Of a stretch of 64,000 nt of DNA, positions 16,845-25,983 are shown piece after piece; within the stretch, counting starts at the first letter, position 1; each line of letters starts with the position of its first letter. Origin of the DNA: Lacrimispora algidixylanolytica (lineage in GTDB: Bacteria; Bacillota; Clostridia; Lachnospirales; Lachnospiraceae); contig NZ_MCIA01000001.1 in NCBI RefSeq assembly GCF_003609635.1, positions 408,906 through 472,905 of the forward strand, given 5' to 3'. The notes beneath the pieces were generated by a model. That model was not told where the DNA came from and ran no database searches. It saw nothing but the letters and a program-made list of their open reading frames with translations. A program made the position numbers and the translations under genes.

Positions 16845-18983
16845 TTAACTCTCCCTGATTGAAGCTATGATCATGATCTCCTCATCTGGTTCTCGATCTC
16901 CCAGGTCCAGATTCATGAGCAGCATGATCTGTTCTAAGTCCACAGCACTGTAATCGCAGACTCTTGGGCCTATGCATACGAAAAAGTCAGGCCGAAGCAC
17001 CGTATCCGTTTTAAATATGGCATTTTCTTTCCATATCTGCTCCACTACTTCTTCGTAATCTTTTACCTTGCATTTTTCTACCAGACCTTCGGAACACTGC
17101 ACCTTAATAAATCCTTTTTTATCTACGATACGAAGAGGATTTTTCCCTTCTTTTTCCCCTGTGTATACATAGAACTTATTTGTTTTTTCAGCCAGATGTA
17201 TTCCTGTTACCTTAGGGCCAAAATCCTCTTCGGCAAGCTTACAGGCTTCTGCTTCCTCACACTCTTTTAATAAGTCTGTGGTCTTTACTTCGGTTGAACC
17301 AGTGGCAATGGCTGTAACCTTTCCGGTCTGGTTATCAATCTCAATATGGACTTCTACCGTATCCGGAGAAGCACCAGAGCTGACTGCAAGATCGGAAGCC
17401 TCTTTTTTCAATTCTTTGATGTCTTCCTGTGTGGGATTTGGGATGACTCGTTCTACCACGTCTCGAACCATGGAGAGGGAAACGCCAATAGAAGATATTA
17501 CCTCCGCATGTTCAGGAATGCTGTACTGTAGACCTAATTTCCCAGCGCAATATGGCACCAGAGAGGCGGCTCCCCCGCCGCAGCCTACCAGACGCATACT
17601 GTCATGATCTAGCTTGTACTTTTCGGCAAGGGCTTTGATGCAGGCACTTACCTTTTCAAAATCTTTATCAAGAATCTGGGTAGCCAGTTCCTCAACTGTG
17701 ATTCCAAGCTTATCTGCCACAGGCTTCATGGCCTTGCGGGCAGAAGCTGCATTGCCGTGAGCAAAATATTTTTCATCAATCAACCCCAGAACATTGGCAG
17801 CATCCGTATTGGTAAAACAGATCTTTTTGCCGTTTTCCAGCCGTAGGGTGACATAATCTCCCGGATCTCCAGGCTTTGGGCTAACCATCTCAATCTGAGG
17901 ATTCACAATCTCATCCTCAGGCATGAAACAGGCGTATTCGCATCCGGCTATATGAGCAGAACGAGGGCCTACGTCAACCACACATTTGTCATTGATCCGA
18001 ACCATGGAGCCTCCCGCACAGCCGAGAATCCGTACATCCAGGGAATTGATATAAGTATCATGCCCACCAATCTTAGCATAATCCACCCCAGGGCGTCCAT
18101 TTTTAATAACGCCAATGTTTGTGGTGGTTCCTCCCACTTCAAAATAGATGGCATTGGAGGCCCGAAGATACATAAGGGAACCCATAACCGAAGCAGCCGG
18201 ACCGGAAAGCGCCGTTAAAATGGGGCGTTTGCGCATTTCGTTGATTTCCATTACACCGCCGTCACCTCTCATGATCATCAAGGGAACCTTTACTCCTGCT
18301 GATTTTACGGAACTTTCCGTTGCATTGGCGGTTGCCATCATCTTTGGAAGAATGGAAGCATTGATTGCTGCCGTTCGGGTTCGTCTGGTCAGTCCATACA
18401 GTTTTGTAATATCAGAAGCCATCGTTACGGGAACGCCTCTTTTTTTGGCACAATCGTGTATGAGCTGTTCCTCTCCCATGCTATCTACTCCAAAGGCCAT
18501 GGAAGCAACGATCACCTGGGCGCCTTCGGCTAGAAGTTCCCCAATATTTTTATTAATAACCTCTTCCGTAAGCATTTTTTTCTTAACAAAGGAATTATAT
18601 ACCTTAATCATCCGCCCGACTTTTTCATCTAGTATGATATCTTTTAAAGCCAGCTGGCGTTTTGCTAAAAATCCTTCGATTCCGCCTCCAGCCACTCCAA
18701 CCACACCTACGCTGGCTACGTCACCTTCAATAAAGGCATTGGTGGCCTGTGTGGTAGAATGGGCTACGAATACCACATCCTCAGGTGAGATATTATTTTC
18801 CGACATACAATTTTGAAAGCTCTTTACTACTCCGGCAGCCACGCCATCCTTATGATCATGTGTTGTCTTTACTTCATTTTTCCCTATAATCTCATGGGTA
18901 TCATTGTCCATGGCCACGCACTTGGTATATGTACCGCCTACGTCAATTCCCATGCGTACCGCTCTTTGAATACGTTCTGCCAT
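16845..18983 (-). CDS. HyuA-like hydantoinase/oxoprolinase-family protein, copy B
   Basis: At 712 residues it is nearly the same length as copy A, with the same landmarks: MGIDVGGTYTKCVAMD at about 11-26, HSTTQATNAF, GPAASVMGSL, FEVGGTTTNIGV, VDVGPRSAHIAG and a shared C-terminal block ending near DLGDREPDEEIMIIA. The two are obvious paralogues throughout. The ribosome site is weaker than in copy A (AAAGGGAAAAAGC). It lies between permease B (108-base gap) and HExxH gene B. No HyuB gene is adjacent. ATP use is expected from the fold; the ring-opening role is inferred from the family. Confidence 0.85.
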   Translation of the reverse strand: MAERIQRAVRMGIDVGGTYTKCVAMDNDTHEIIGKNEVKTTHDHKDGVAAGVVKSFQNCMSENNISPEDVVFVAHSTTQATNAFIEGDVASVGVVGVAGGGIEGFLAKRQLALKDIILDEKVGRMIKVYNSFVKKKMLTEEVINKNIGELLAEGAQVIVASMAFGVDSMGEEQLIHDCAKKRGVPVTMASDITKLYGLTRRTRTAAINASILPKMMATANATESSVKSAGVKVPLMIMRGDGGVMEINEMRKRPILTALSGPAASVMGSLMYLRASNAIYFEVGGTTTNIGVIKNGRPGVDYAKIGGHDTYINSLDVRILGCAGGSMVRINDKCVVDVGPRSAHIAGCEYACFMPEDEIVNPQIEMVSPKPGDPGDYVTLRLENGKKICFTNTDAANVLGLIDEKYFAHGNAASARKAMKPVADKLGITVEELATQILDKDFEKVSACIKALAEKYKLDHDSMRLVGCGGGAASLVPYCAGKLGLQYSIPEHAEVISSIGVSLSMVRDVVERVIPNPTQEDIKELKKEASDLAVSSGASPDTVEVHIEIDNQTGKVTAIATGSTEVKTTDLLKECEEAEACKLAEEDFGPKVTGIHLAEKTNKFYVYTGEKEGKNPLRIVDKKGFIKVQCSEGLVEKCKVKDYEEVVEQIWKENAIFKTDTVLRPDFFVCIGPRVCDYSAVDLEQIMLLMNLDLGDREPDEEIMIIASIRES

Positions 18984-19091
18984 TTTGCTTTTTCCCTTTC
19001 CCTTGTCTTAAAATCCTCATTTTCTAATGGTGAAAACCGTCCGAGTGCAATCGCTGCGCCCGGACATGTCATCTATATTTTATGGATTATA

Positions 19092-20483
19092 TTACTTCAA
19101 AAACCATGTAGCTCCCAAGCCTCCCAACATTATAAAGACTGCGACATACTGCAAAATACCGGTAAGATATGCATTGGGAATGGACAGCTTTAGGAAGTCC
19201 TTTGATTCCACCTTTGTATATGCAAGTCCCCAGGCCACCCAGGACTGGGTAATACAGCAGCCGATGTTAACTGTAATGGTCGGAATGACGAAAACTGCAT
19301 ATAAGAAAGGAACGGAAAAGGATGCGACATTTGATAATACTCCAAGTGTTGCCGCACCACATCCGACTAATGTCATAGGGCCACGGAACAATCCCATGCA
19401 AAGCAGTACTGCAAATACGATACAAACTACGATCTCGCTTCTAGGCATAACATTTCCAAGGATCACCTTAAAATATGGAGATGCAAGGGCTGCCACTGCG
19501 TTGAACATGGGAAGTGTAAGCAAAAATCCTACCAGTGGAGCTGTATCGACCACACCATCATAATACAGTTTGTTTACAAGCTGGCAATTTTCTTTAAAGT
19601 TGCCTTTCATTCTTCCGCACAGGAACAGTGCCAAAAATCCAGCAATTACAAAACCACCAATTACGGAGAAATCCAGCCAAATCTTAAGAATGACCGGAAC
19701 GACTGGAAGAATCAAGGTATAAAACGGTGCATTCTTCTGTTCGGAAGCCGCCCCACGCGTCTGAGCCGCCCAGGCATGAACGGTTTTTGCACGTTTTAGA
19801 TAGAAAGCAGACAACAGCGTGGTACTGATAAGCATGATAATAAGGGCTGCATAACCCCAGTGAGACGCATACCAGCCGAGATTAAAATCAGCAAGCTGAT
19901 CTGGTGCTACAAAAAATGCACGGTACTGGGCAAAGTTTACAGGATTCAAATAAATTCCCGCTGCAACTGAACCCATAAAGGTAAACAAAGCAATGGATTT
20001 TGGAATACCAAGTGACATTAAAATTGGTAGAACGATAACACCGATTGCAATAACCGGGCCAGCTCCTGTCATAGCGGTAAAGATCAAAGCAGTAACCGTA
20101 TTAAGAAGCGCTACCGTAACAAAGGGCTTATCTCCCCCAAGCTCTACAGTCTTACGAATTAATGTGGAAGCAATTCCTGTATCCATAAGAACCCGTCCAA
20201 ACCAGGCGCCCCAGCACACATTAACCAGCGTTGTTCCCCATCCTTCAGGTGCAGACTGATAAATCTTATTAAGAGCCGCGATTAAGGTGTTGTCCTTTCC
20301 GAAATTAAGCACCGGATTGGATTCCAGAAATCCCTGGCTTACGAACAAAGTTCCGCCAAGCGGTATAATTGTCCATAAAAGGGTAATAAGTAAAAAACCA
20401 ACCATTAGGTTATGTCCTTTGATACAGTAATACGCCAGACCAAAGAAAGAAATTAATAGAATAATACCAATGATGTACTCCAC
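19092..20483 (-). CDS. Multi-pass permease of the HyuA-linked module, copy B
   Basis: The 463-residue protein starts with GTG, set by GAGGAGG eight bases upstream. It aligns end to end with the permease at 6015-7358: AWFGRVLMDTGIASTLIRKT, MTGAGPVIAIGVIVLPILMS, HAWAAQTRG and TQSWVAWGLAYTKVESKDF. There are about 12 membrane segments. Like copy A it resembles ion-transporter-superfamily carboxylate permeases. It follows a GntR gene by 147 bases and precedes the HyuA-like gene. Substrate unknown, but the conserved link suggests the same substrate class as copy A. Confidence 0.75.
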   Translation of the reverse strand: MEYIIGIILLISFFGLAYYCIKGHNLMVGFLLITLLWTIIPLGGTLFVSQGFLESNPVLNFGKDNTLIAALNKIYQSAPEGWGTTLVNVCWGAWFGRVLMDTGIASTLIRKTVELGGDKPFVTVALLNTVTALIFTAMTGAGPVIAIGVIVLPILMSLGIPKSIALFTFMGSVAAGIYLNPVNFAQYRAFFVAPDQLADFNLGWYASHWGYAALIIMLISTTLLSAFYLKRAKTVHAWAAQTRGAASEQKNAPFYTLILPVVPVILKIWLDFSVIGGFVIAGFLALFLCGRMKGNFKENCQLVNKLYYDGVVDTAPLVGFLLTLPMFNAVAALASPYFKVILGNVMPRSEIVVCIVFAVLLCMGLFRGPMTLVGCGAATLGVLSNVASFSVPFLYAVFVIPTITVNIGCCITQSWVAWGLAYTKVESKDFLKLSIPNAYLTGILQYVAVFIMLGGLGATWFLK

Positions 20484-20630
20484 GCAAATACCTCCTCAAC
20501 TTTTCATTCTCCATACACTCTCGCTACTATGGCCTCGTAAAAACATCACTTTTCCTTACCCCCCTGTTACCCCAATCTCCTTTCTTCTCATAAATTCATT
20601 GATGCATTTATTTCTATCCGGTCAGGTACC

Positions 20631-21344
20631 TTAAGCCTGTCCGGAAAAGAACTGTGGATAGATTTCCTGAAGCGTCCCTGCATTCCATAAAATAGTATTA
20701 AAATGGTTGGCGCAGATGAGCGAGGCTGCTTCCGCATCCCGCCGTCTTAAATGATCCACCAAAAGACGCCCCTCCACCTGAGAGTGCTCCCAGCTGGTTA
20801 AAGAAGACATATCGATTCTATAGTTAAATGTGGTATATTGCAGATAGTTAAGTCTTAAAAGATCACAGTCCAAGGTGCGAAACATCTCCCAGGAATACTC
20901 TCTTCCACAAAATGAGGATAAGAGATAATGAAGCTCCTGTTCCATCATGAGAAAATCCATGATGTTTAGCTGGTTACTCTCTGACTTTTGCCTTGTTAAG
21001 ACCTCCTCCAGACAGCTAAGCTGTTCCTTTTTTAGTCCCTGGCGGCAAAGCTCTACGATCATTGCCTGTTCCAATACCGTATGGGAAAAGACAGCCTGGC
21101 GGATGCGTTCTGTATCAATCAATGTAACCTCGCTCCCTCTTTGAGGATAAACAACAATATAGCCCTCTTCCACCAGTCGGGAAAGAGCTTCCCTGACCGA
21201 GGATCTTCCCACATTCATCTGAGTGGATAATAGATTTTCACTTAGCCGCTCACCAGGCTTAATATCCATATTTAATATCTGATTGCGAAGCTGATCATAA
21301 ACATCATCTCTGGAACTGTTCTTTTCGATATCTAATTCTGTCAT
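20631..21344 (-). CDS. GntR-family (FadR subfamily) transcriptional regulator
   Basis: The 237-residue protein has the winged helix at about 12-75 (MNVGRSSVREALSRLVEEGYI, YPQRGSEVTLID). The helical FCD-like domain ends with a CANHF His motif. AAAGGGGG precedes ATG. It is the first gene of the minus-strand run toward the permease, HyuA-like, HExxH, Ldh and YhcH genes, so it probably controls this operon and itself. A 12-base direct repeat lies upstream (21390-21423). Confidence 0.88.
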   Translation of the reverse strand: MTELDIEKNSSRDDVYDQLRNQILNMDIKPGERLSENLLSTQMNVGRSSVREALSRLVEEGYIVVYPQRGSEVTLIDTERIRQAVFSHTVLEQAMIVELCRQGLKKEQLSCLEEVLTRQKSESNQLNIMDFLMMEQELHYLLSSFCGREYSWEMFRTLDCDLLRLNYLQYTTFNYRIDMSSLTSWEHSQVEGRLLVDHLRRRDAEAASLICANHFNTILWNAGTLQEIYPQFFSGQA

Positions 21345-21389
21345 TCGTTTTACCCCCTTTGAAGATCCTATTATGTATCAAGAATGATG

Positions 21390-21423
21390 ATTGCACATCA
21401 GTATCCCGATAATTGCACATCAG
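21390..21423. promoter_or_regulatory. Direct repeat ATTGCACATCAG x2, operator candidate
   Basis: ATTGCACATCAG occurs at 21390-21401 and again at 21412-21423, exactly 22 bases apart, or two helical turns. It lies 46-79 bases upstream of the GntR start in the 390-base gap before the binding-protein gene. The rest of the gap is AT-rich with no gene seen. Confidence 0.5.
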
Positions 21424-21734
21424 CTCTCCAATATTGTTTTAATTGAAATACACCATCTCATTCTCTTTTGTAAAACATAACACATAATTCGACAAAAATC
21501 AATCACATTATAATCATTTTAACCATATATTTTTTAAACTTTTATAATATACTATCCTATTTACACAAAAATGCCTTTTTGTTTTATTCATATAACATTG
21601 CATACAAGTTGATTCAATCAGTTTAGCTATACACATATTATGAACTAGTGACTATAATTAGGGCACACTTCGCCTCTATTAAAATCCATCTGCAAGCGCG
21701 GAGATAAAAACCCAAAGAAAAAGGAGCAAATTTA

Positions 21735-22724
21735 ATGTTTAAACAGATACGAAGCAAAGCAGTCGTTCTAGCTGCACTGTCGCTGATGCTTATGATGTCA
21801 GCTTGCGCTGCTTCCCCAGCAAATACCAGCAGTGCCAATTCCGAGCCAACCACTAAAGTGGAAACACAAGCACCAAAAGCGGAGGCAACAAATGGGGCTA
21901 ATCCAGAAACAAGAACGATTCATATGGAGTATGGGGACGTAGAAATACCAGTGAATCCAAAGCGGGTAGTCGTTATTTTTGTACAAGGTGATTTACTGGC
22001 ACTTGGCGTAACACCTGTTGCAACTTCTTTTAATACCGGTTCCGCGTTTGAAAGCCAAGCAGAAGATATTACAGTCATTGATGCATTTTCCATAAACAAG
22101 GAAGAGATCATGGCATTGGACCCTGACCTGATCTTATGGAACACAAAGGACGAACAGGTCTATCAATCTCTTTCTAAGATAGCTCCAACGTTGGCATGTG
22201 ACTATTTTAATATGGAGTATCAGGAAAGACTCCGTTTTTTCGGGGATGTGTTTAACCGCACGGAAGAGGCAGAAGAACTAATTCAGGATTTTGAGAAAAA
22301 GCTTGGATCAGCAAAAAAAGAACTGAAAGAAGCTGGTTTGCTTGAAAAAAACATGATTTGTATCGACATACGGGAAGGTTTTCTTCGGGCATTTCAAGGA
22401 GGGCGAGGGGGCGCACTTGTATATGACTTTATCGGCTTTTCGGCTCCTGAAAAACTCCAGGCCGTTTTTGAAACAGAAGAGTTTAAAACAACTCAAAGTG
22501 TGGATCTTTCCTTCGAGGCAATGCCAGAATATATCGGTGATTATATTCTTTTAAATACCAGTGCAGATGCTTTGTCCGGCAATCCCGTATGGAATAATTT
22601 GCCTGCCGTAAAGGAAGGTCGTCTAATCCAAGCCTCCAGTAATATGTTTTGGTTTAATGACATAATATCCATGTCAACACAGCTTGATATCATTACCAAT
22701 GCTGTACTTGCAACGAAAAAATAA
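21735..22724 (+). CDS. Iron-siderophore-type ABC transporter substrate-binding lipoprotein
   Basis: The 329-residue protein begins with a lipoprotein signal: KQIRSK, a hydrophobic core, then the lipobox SAC with Cys near residue 25. A Ser/Thr/Ala/Glu-rich linker follows. The mature part has the two-lobe FecB/FhuD pattern: HMEYGDVEIPVNPKRVVV, EEIMALDPDLILW, and a final lobe with WNNLPAVKEGRLIQ. This places it with ferric-siderophore, haem or cobalamin-binding proteins on the membrane outer face. No permease or ATPase gene follows; the next gene is convergent and a strong terminator lies 100 bases downstream. It is therefore an orphan binding protein. No clear Fur box was seen. Confidence 0.88.
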   Translation: MFKQIRSKAVVLAALSLMLMMSACAASPANTSSANSEPTTKVETQAPKAEATNGANPETRTIHMEYGDVEIPVNPKRVVVIFVQGDLLALGVTPVATSFNTGSAFESQAEDITVIDAFSINKEEIMALDPDLILWNTKDEQVYQSLSKIAPTLACDYFNMEYQERLRFFGDVFNRTEEAEELIQDFEKKLGSAKKELKEAGLLEKNMICIDIREGFLRAFQGGRGGALVYDFIGFSAPEKLQAVFETEEFKTTQSVDLSFEAMPEYIGDYILLNTSADALSGNPVWNNLPAVKEGRLIQASSNMFWFNDIISMSTQLDIITNAVLATKK

Positions 22725-22823
22725 AAGTTATAAACCATACAATCGGTGTATGTAGATATCGCCATTCTCAACAACCATCTCACCTTGTGGAATAGACAGA
22801 CATGAATCTTTTTTAGACAAGAG

Positions 22824-22859
22824 AAATGCCGTAGGACGAAAAATCCTACGGCATTTTTT
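22824..22859 (+). terminator. Strong intrinsic terminator
   Basis: Perfect 13-base stem (22824-22836 with 22844-22856, core ATGCCGTAGGA) with a seven-base loop, then T-rich sequence. It ends the binding-protein transcript and may partly stop the convergent aldehyde dehydrogenase transcript. Confidence 0.92.
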
Positions 22860-22924
22860 AAACCATGATTTACCTTATGAATCCGGAAAATTGGGGATCT
22901 ACTTTATTTTATATAAATAATGTA

Positions 22925-24412
22925 TTACTTCTTTGGATAAAAACCGGAAGGAACTTCATTTAAATTGATTATGATATTCTTCATCTGGCTGTAATGCTCA
23001 AGCATTACCTTATGAGTCTCACGTCCAACTCCGGAAGTTTTAACGCCTCCAAACGGTGCGCCCTCAGGGATGCTATTATAGGTATTCACCCACATACGAC
23101 CAGTCTCTACGGATCTTGCTACTCGTATCGCACGATTGATGTCTCGTGTCCATACGGCTCCGCCAAGGCCAAATTCACTGTCATTTGCCATCTTTACAAC
23201 TTCATCTTCTGTTTTGAACTTAATGATACATGCCACCGGCCCAAAGATTTCTTCCTGTGCCACTCGCATCTCGTTGGTTACATTGCCAAGCAAAGTAGGT
23301 TTCATAAACGCACCATTTTCAAGGCCATTTTCACTCAGTTTTTCACCTCCGCAAAGTACAGTAGCACCTTCGGATTTCGCAATATCTACATAACCTAAGA
23401 TCTTCTTTAACTGACCATTGTTAACCTGGCTCCCCATCTGAGTATCGTCTTCTAAAGGAAGCCCAACTTTAACCTGGTTAAATCGTTTCACAGCCTCTTC
23501 TACGAATTTATCGTAAATGCTTTCTTGAACAAAAACTCTGGAGCCTGCGCAGCAGACCTGGCCCTGATTAAATAAAATTCCAAGCTGGATTCCATCCATA
23601 GCCATCTCCCAGTCACAATCCTCAAAGAAAATATTAGCTGATTTACCACCAAGCTCTAGAGTTGCTGGGATCAACTTTTCAGCCGCAGCAAGTGCTACAC
23701 TCCTACCAACTTCTGTAGATCCAGTAAAGGCAAGCTTTCTAAATCCGTTATGTTCTAATATATACTGTCCAGATTTGGAACCAGCACCTGTAATTACGTT
23801 AAATACACCTGCTGGAATCACATCTTGAACTAGTCTTGCTAACTCTAAAACGCTTAATGGAGTTGTACTGGAGCTTTTAAAAACAGTACAGCAACCACTT
23901 GCCAGTACCGGCGCCAGCTTCCAGGAAGCCATTAAGAAAGGAAAGTTCCAAGGTACGATCTGACCAACTACACCGATTGGCTCTCTTAAGATCAGACTTA
24001 AGGTGTTACCATCAAGAATATTGGCAGTTCCTTCATCCGCTAAAATACAGCCAGCGAAATACCGAAAGTGCTGAGCAGCCAAAGGAATATCCACGTTCAT
24101 GGTCTCTCTGATTGGCTTTCCATTATCCAAAGATTCCACCTTAGCAAGGTGTTCTCTGTTCTCATCTATAATATCTGCGATTTTATTTAAAATAGCGGCT
24201 CTTTCTTTCACGGATACATGCTTCCATGTTTCAAATGCCTTCCATGCCTCTTTCACAGCATCGTCTACGTCTTCTCTTGTTGCTTCCGCACATTCTGCAA
24301 GAATGGAACCGTCAGCAGGAGATGTGGTAACGAAGGTCTTCCCATCGGAAGCATCCTTCCACTGTCCTCCTATAAAAAGTTGATATTTCTTTTGAAGTTC
24401 TATGTTCGCCAT
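22925..24412 (-). CDS. NAD(P)-dependent aldehyde dehydrogenase
   Basis: The 495-residue protein is a complete class 1/2-like aldehyde dehydrogenase. It has PWNFP (Asn157), GFRKLAFTGSTEVGR, the general-base Glu253 in ELGGKS and catalytic Cys288 (or 287) in GQVCCAGSR. Length and motifs match betaine-, phenylacetaldehyde- or general aldehyde dehydrogenases. AAAGGAG lies before ATG. It is a single-gene unit with its own sigma-A-type promoter. Substrate cannot be fixed from sequence. Confidence 0.93.
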   Translation of the reverse strand: MANIELQKKYQLFIGGQWKDASDGKTFVTTSPADGSILAECAEATREDVDDAVKEAWKAFETWKHVSVKERAAILNKIADIIDENREHLAKVESLDNGKPIRETMNVDIPLAAQHFRYFAGCILADEGTANILDGNTLSLILREPIGVVGQIVPWNFPFLMASWKLAPVLASGCCTVFKSSSTTPLSVLELARLVQDVIPAGVFNVITGAGSKSGQYILEHNGFRKLAFTGSTEVGRSVALAAAEKLIPATLELGGKSANIFFEDCDWEMAMDGIQLGILFNQGQVCCAGSRVFVQESIYDKFVEEAVKRFNQVKVGLPLEDDTQMGSQVNNGQLKKILGYVDIAKSEGATVLCGGEKLSENGLENGAFMKPTLLGNVTNEMRVAQEEIFGPVACIIKFKTEDEVVKMANDSEFGLGGAVWTRDINRAIRVARSVETGRMWVNTYNSIPEGAPFGGVKTSGVGRETHKVMLEHYSQMKNIIINLNEVPSGFYPKK

Positions 24413-24483
24413 AATTCAATCTCCTTTCATAACCTCATATATATGTTTGTAGCCGCTTTTATTAGTACGTTTCTGTACTGTTC

Positions 24484-24511
24484 ATTATATGCTAGAGATC
24501 TGTTATGTCAA
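24484..24511 (-). promoter_or_regulatory. Sigma-A-type promoter for the aldehyde dehydrogenase gene
   Basis: On the minus strand TTGACA (24511-24506) and TATAAT (24489-24484), both consensus, are 16 bases apart. They lie about 75 bases before the start codon. Confidence 0.8.
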
Positions 24512-24934
24512 ATTAATTAAAATTTTAACATAGGATTGATATTTAATTGACTTACTCTGTTTTTTATTTGACAAAGTAGCAACAAGTTTAAGCGACTTCC
24601 CGTTTGATTCTTTTTGATTTTACCTAAAACCCAGTTATTTTATAGGTTTTTATATTTAAACTATTGTTTTATCTTTATCAGGTTATTTGGAGGAAATGTG
24701 ATTTGAAATAGAACATAATCGATTATTTAATGTTATTTATTTCACAATATCATGACCAAATATCAAGTCTTTGGTGTTTTAAGATTGTCTTTTTATATAA
24801 TTCTAAAAGTCTATCAATAATTTTTATAAAGATTTTATTCTAACGATCCAACTTTCTCACTTTCATTGGGCATTGTTATCTTTTTCCCAAGGAAGAACTC
24901 TGTATTAAGGATTCCATGTGCCTGTATTCGCAAA
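24512..24934. other. AT-rich intergenic stretch, no gene seen
   Basis: This part of the gap between the aldehyde dehydrogenase promoter and the tRNA terminator is rich in A/T runs with stops in all frames. I see no ORF with a ribosome site, no clear hairpin and no repeat. Confidence 0.5.
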
Positions 24935-24988
24935 AACAAAAAAACCGGTGATACAAGACTTCTAAAGGAAATCTCGTATCACCGGTTT
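24935..24988 (-). terminator. Intrinsic terminator of the tRNA-Phe/tRNA-Gly unit
   Basis: AAACCGGTGATAC (24942-24954) pairs with GTATCACCGGTTT (24976-24988). On the minus strand seven T follow. It lies 14 bases past the tRNA-Gly 3' end. Confidence 0.88.
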
Positions 24989-25002
24989 GTTGGCATGAAA
25001 AA

Positions 25003-25073
25003 AGCGGGTGATGGGAATCGAACCCACGTATCTAGCTTGGAAGGCTAGTGTTCTACCATTGAACTACACCCGC
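25003..25073 (-). tRNA. tRNA-Gly (anticodon TCC)
   Basis: Acceptor stem GCGGGTG/CACCCGC, anticodon stem CTAGC/GCTAG with loop CTTCCAA (anticodon TCC), T-loop GGGTTCGATTCCC. No encoded CCA. Cotranscribed with the tRNA-Phe 41 bases upstream. Confidence 0.96.
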
Positions 25074-25114
25074 ATGTATGATTAAGTTTGAAAATAATTG
25101 TACAAATTGTACAA

Positions 25115-25187
25115 TGCCCAAAGCCGGAATCGAACCAGCGACACGTGGATTTTCAGTCCACTGCTCTACCAACTGAGCTATCTGGGC
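25115..25187 (-). tRNA. tRNA-Phe (anticodon GAA)
   Basis: Acceptor stem GCCCAGA/TTTGGGC, D-arm AGCTCAGTTGGTAGAGC, anticodon stem GTGGA/TCCAC with loop CTGAAAA (anticodon GAA), T-loop GGTTCGATTCC. Discriminator base A. Confidence 0.96.
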
Positions 25188-25442
25188 TAACCGCTTGGAA
25201 CATGAGTAATTTTACAAGATTTCCGCCTTTTTGTCAAGGGAAGTTTTCTAAATTATACAAAAAATATAATGAAATTAAATATCTTTCCATCGAGATAAGT
25301 ATAATTTACCTTTCCTACTTTTCAGGAACAAAAAATTGATTGCAATAAATCCTTTCCTCTCTTATTGGTAAAAGTTGGTATCATGTTTCTGCCTTCATTT
25401 GGGAATTCTGATAAATGATATCAATATGATTGGAGGATTCCC

Positions 25443-25835
25443 ATGAGAAACGAACCTGTATTTTTGACCGACCAAAACCACAACATTATTATGGAAGCCA
25501 TTTTAGGCACCCCAAACGCCGCAATTCCCGATAGCTTAAGACCCTTTGAGATCCTAGAGCCAAATACCTCTGACGGCGCCACAGAAAAACATACTCCAGT
25601 GATTGAAACCAATGGAAATCATGTAACCGTTAAGGTAGGAAGTATCTTTCATCCCATGTCCGAGGAACACAGCATCGCTTGGGTCAGTCTGTTCACAACT
25701 GCTGGTTGCCTGATGAGAGTTTGTCTTGATAAGGATTGTGATCCAGTGGCTTACTTCACCTTAGAAGAAGGCGATTCTCCAAAAGCTGCTTATGCCTACT
25801 GCAATCTTCACGGTTTCTGGAAAACAGAAGCCTAA
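25443..25835 (+). CDS. Superoxide reductase (desulfoferrodoxin family, no centre I)
   Basis: The 130-residue protein keeps the catalytic iron ligands of superoxide reductase: His50 in EKH, His70 in FHPM, His76 in EEHSI, and Cys120/His123 in YCNLHGFW. The N-terminal domain is present but lacks the four Cys of the rubredoxin-like centre I, so it is the class III type. The enzyme reduces superoxide to peroxide without releasing oxygen, as is usual in anaerobes, with electrons from rubredoxin-like donors. A GGAGG site precedes ATG. Single gene ended by a hairpin. Confidence 0.92.
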   Translation: MRNEPVFLTDQNHNIIMEAILGTPNAAIPDSLRPFEILEPNTSDGATEKHTPVIETNGNHVTVKVGSIFHPMSEEHSIAWVSLFTTAGCLMRVCLDKDCDPVAYFTLEEGDSPKAAYAYCNLHGFWKTEA

Positions 25836-25839
25836 ACAA

Positions 25840-25890
25840 AAGGAGTTTATGCAAAATGAGTTTCAGCCTCTTGCATAAGCTCCTTCTTTG
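25840..25890. terminator. Bidirectional intrinsic terminator
   Basis: AAGGAG and TTATGCAA on the left pair with TTGCATAA and CTCCTT on the right, with one mismatch and a loop of about 15 bases. T-rich sequence follows on both strands. It serves superoxide reductase and the convergent minus-strand gene. Confidence 0.8.
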
Positions 25891-25983
25891 TACCTGCGTT
25901 TTCACTCGTACCTTTATTTTTCTCACCCTTAATCTTCTCACCTGACTCCTCCTCGCATATAGACATATCTCTATTATACGATG

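Noticed and set aside
19010-19090. GTCCG/CGGAC hairpin in the gap between permease B and the HyuA-like gene
   Set aside because: The stem is short and lacks a T-run; it may tune the operon but is too weak to list as a terminator.
25840-25970. 39-codon minus-strand frame beginning MSICEEESGEKIKGEKNKGT and an overlapping GTG frame with AGGAGG
   Set aside because: The first has a poor ribosome site and ends in the terminator stem; the second runs antisense into superoxide reductase and is oddly basic. Neither is convincing.
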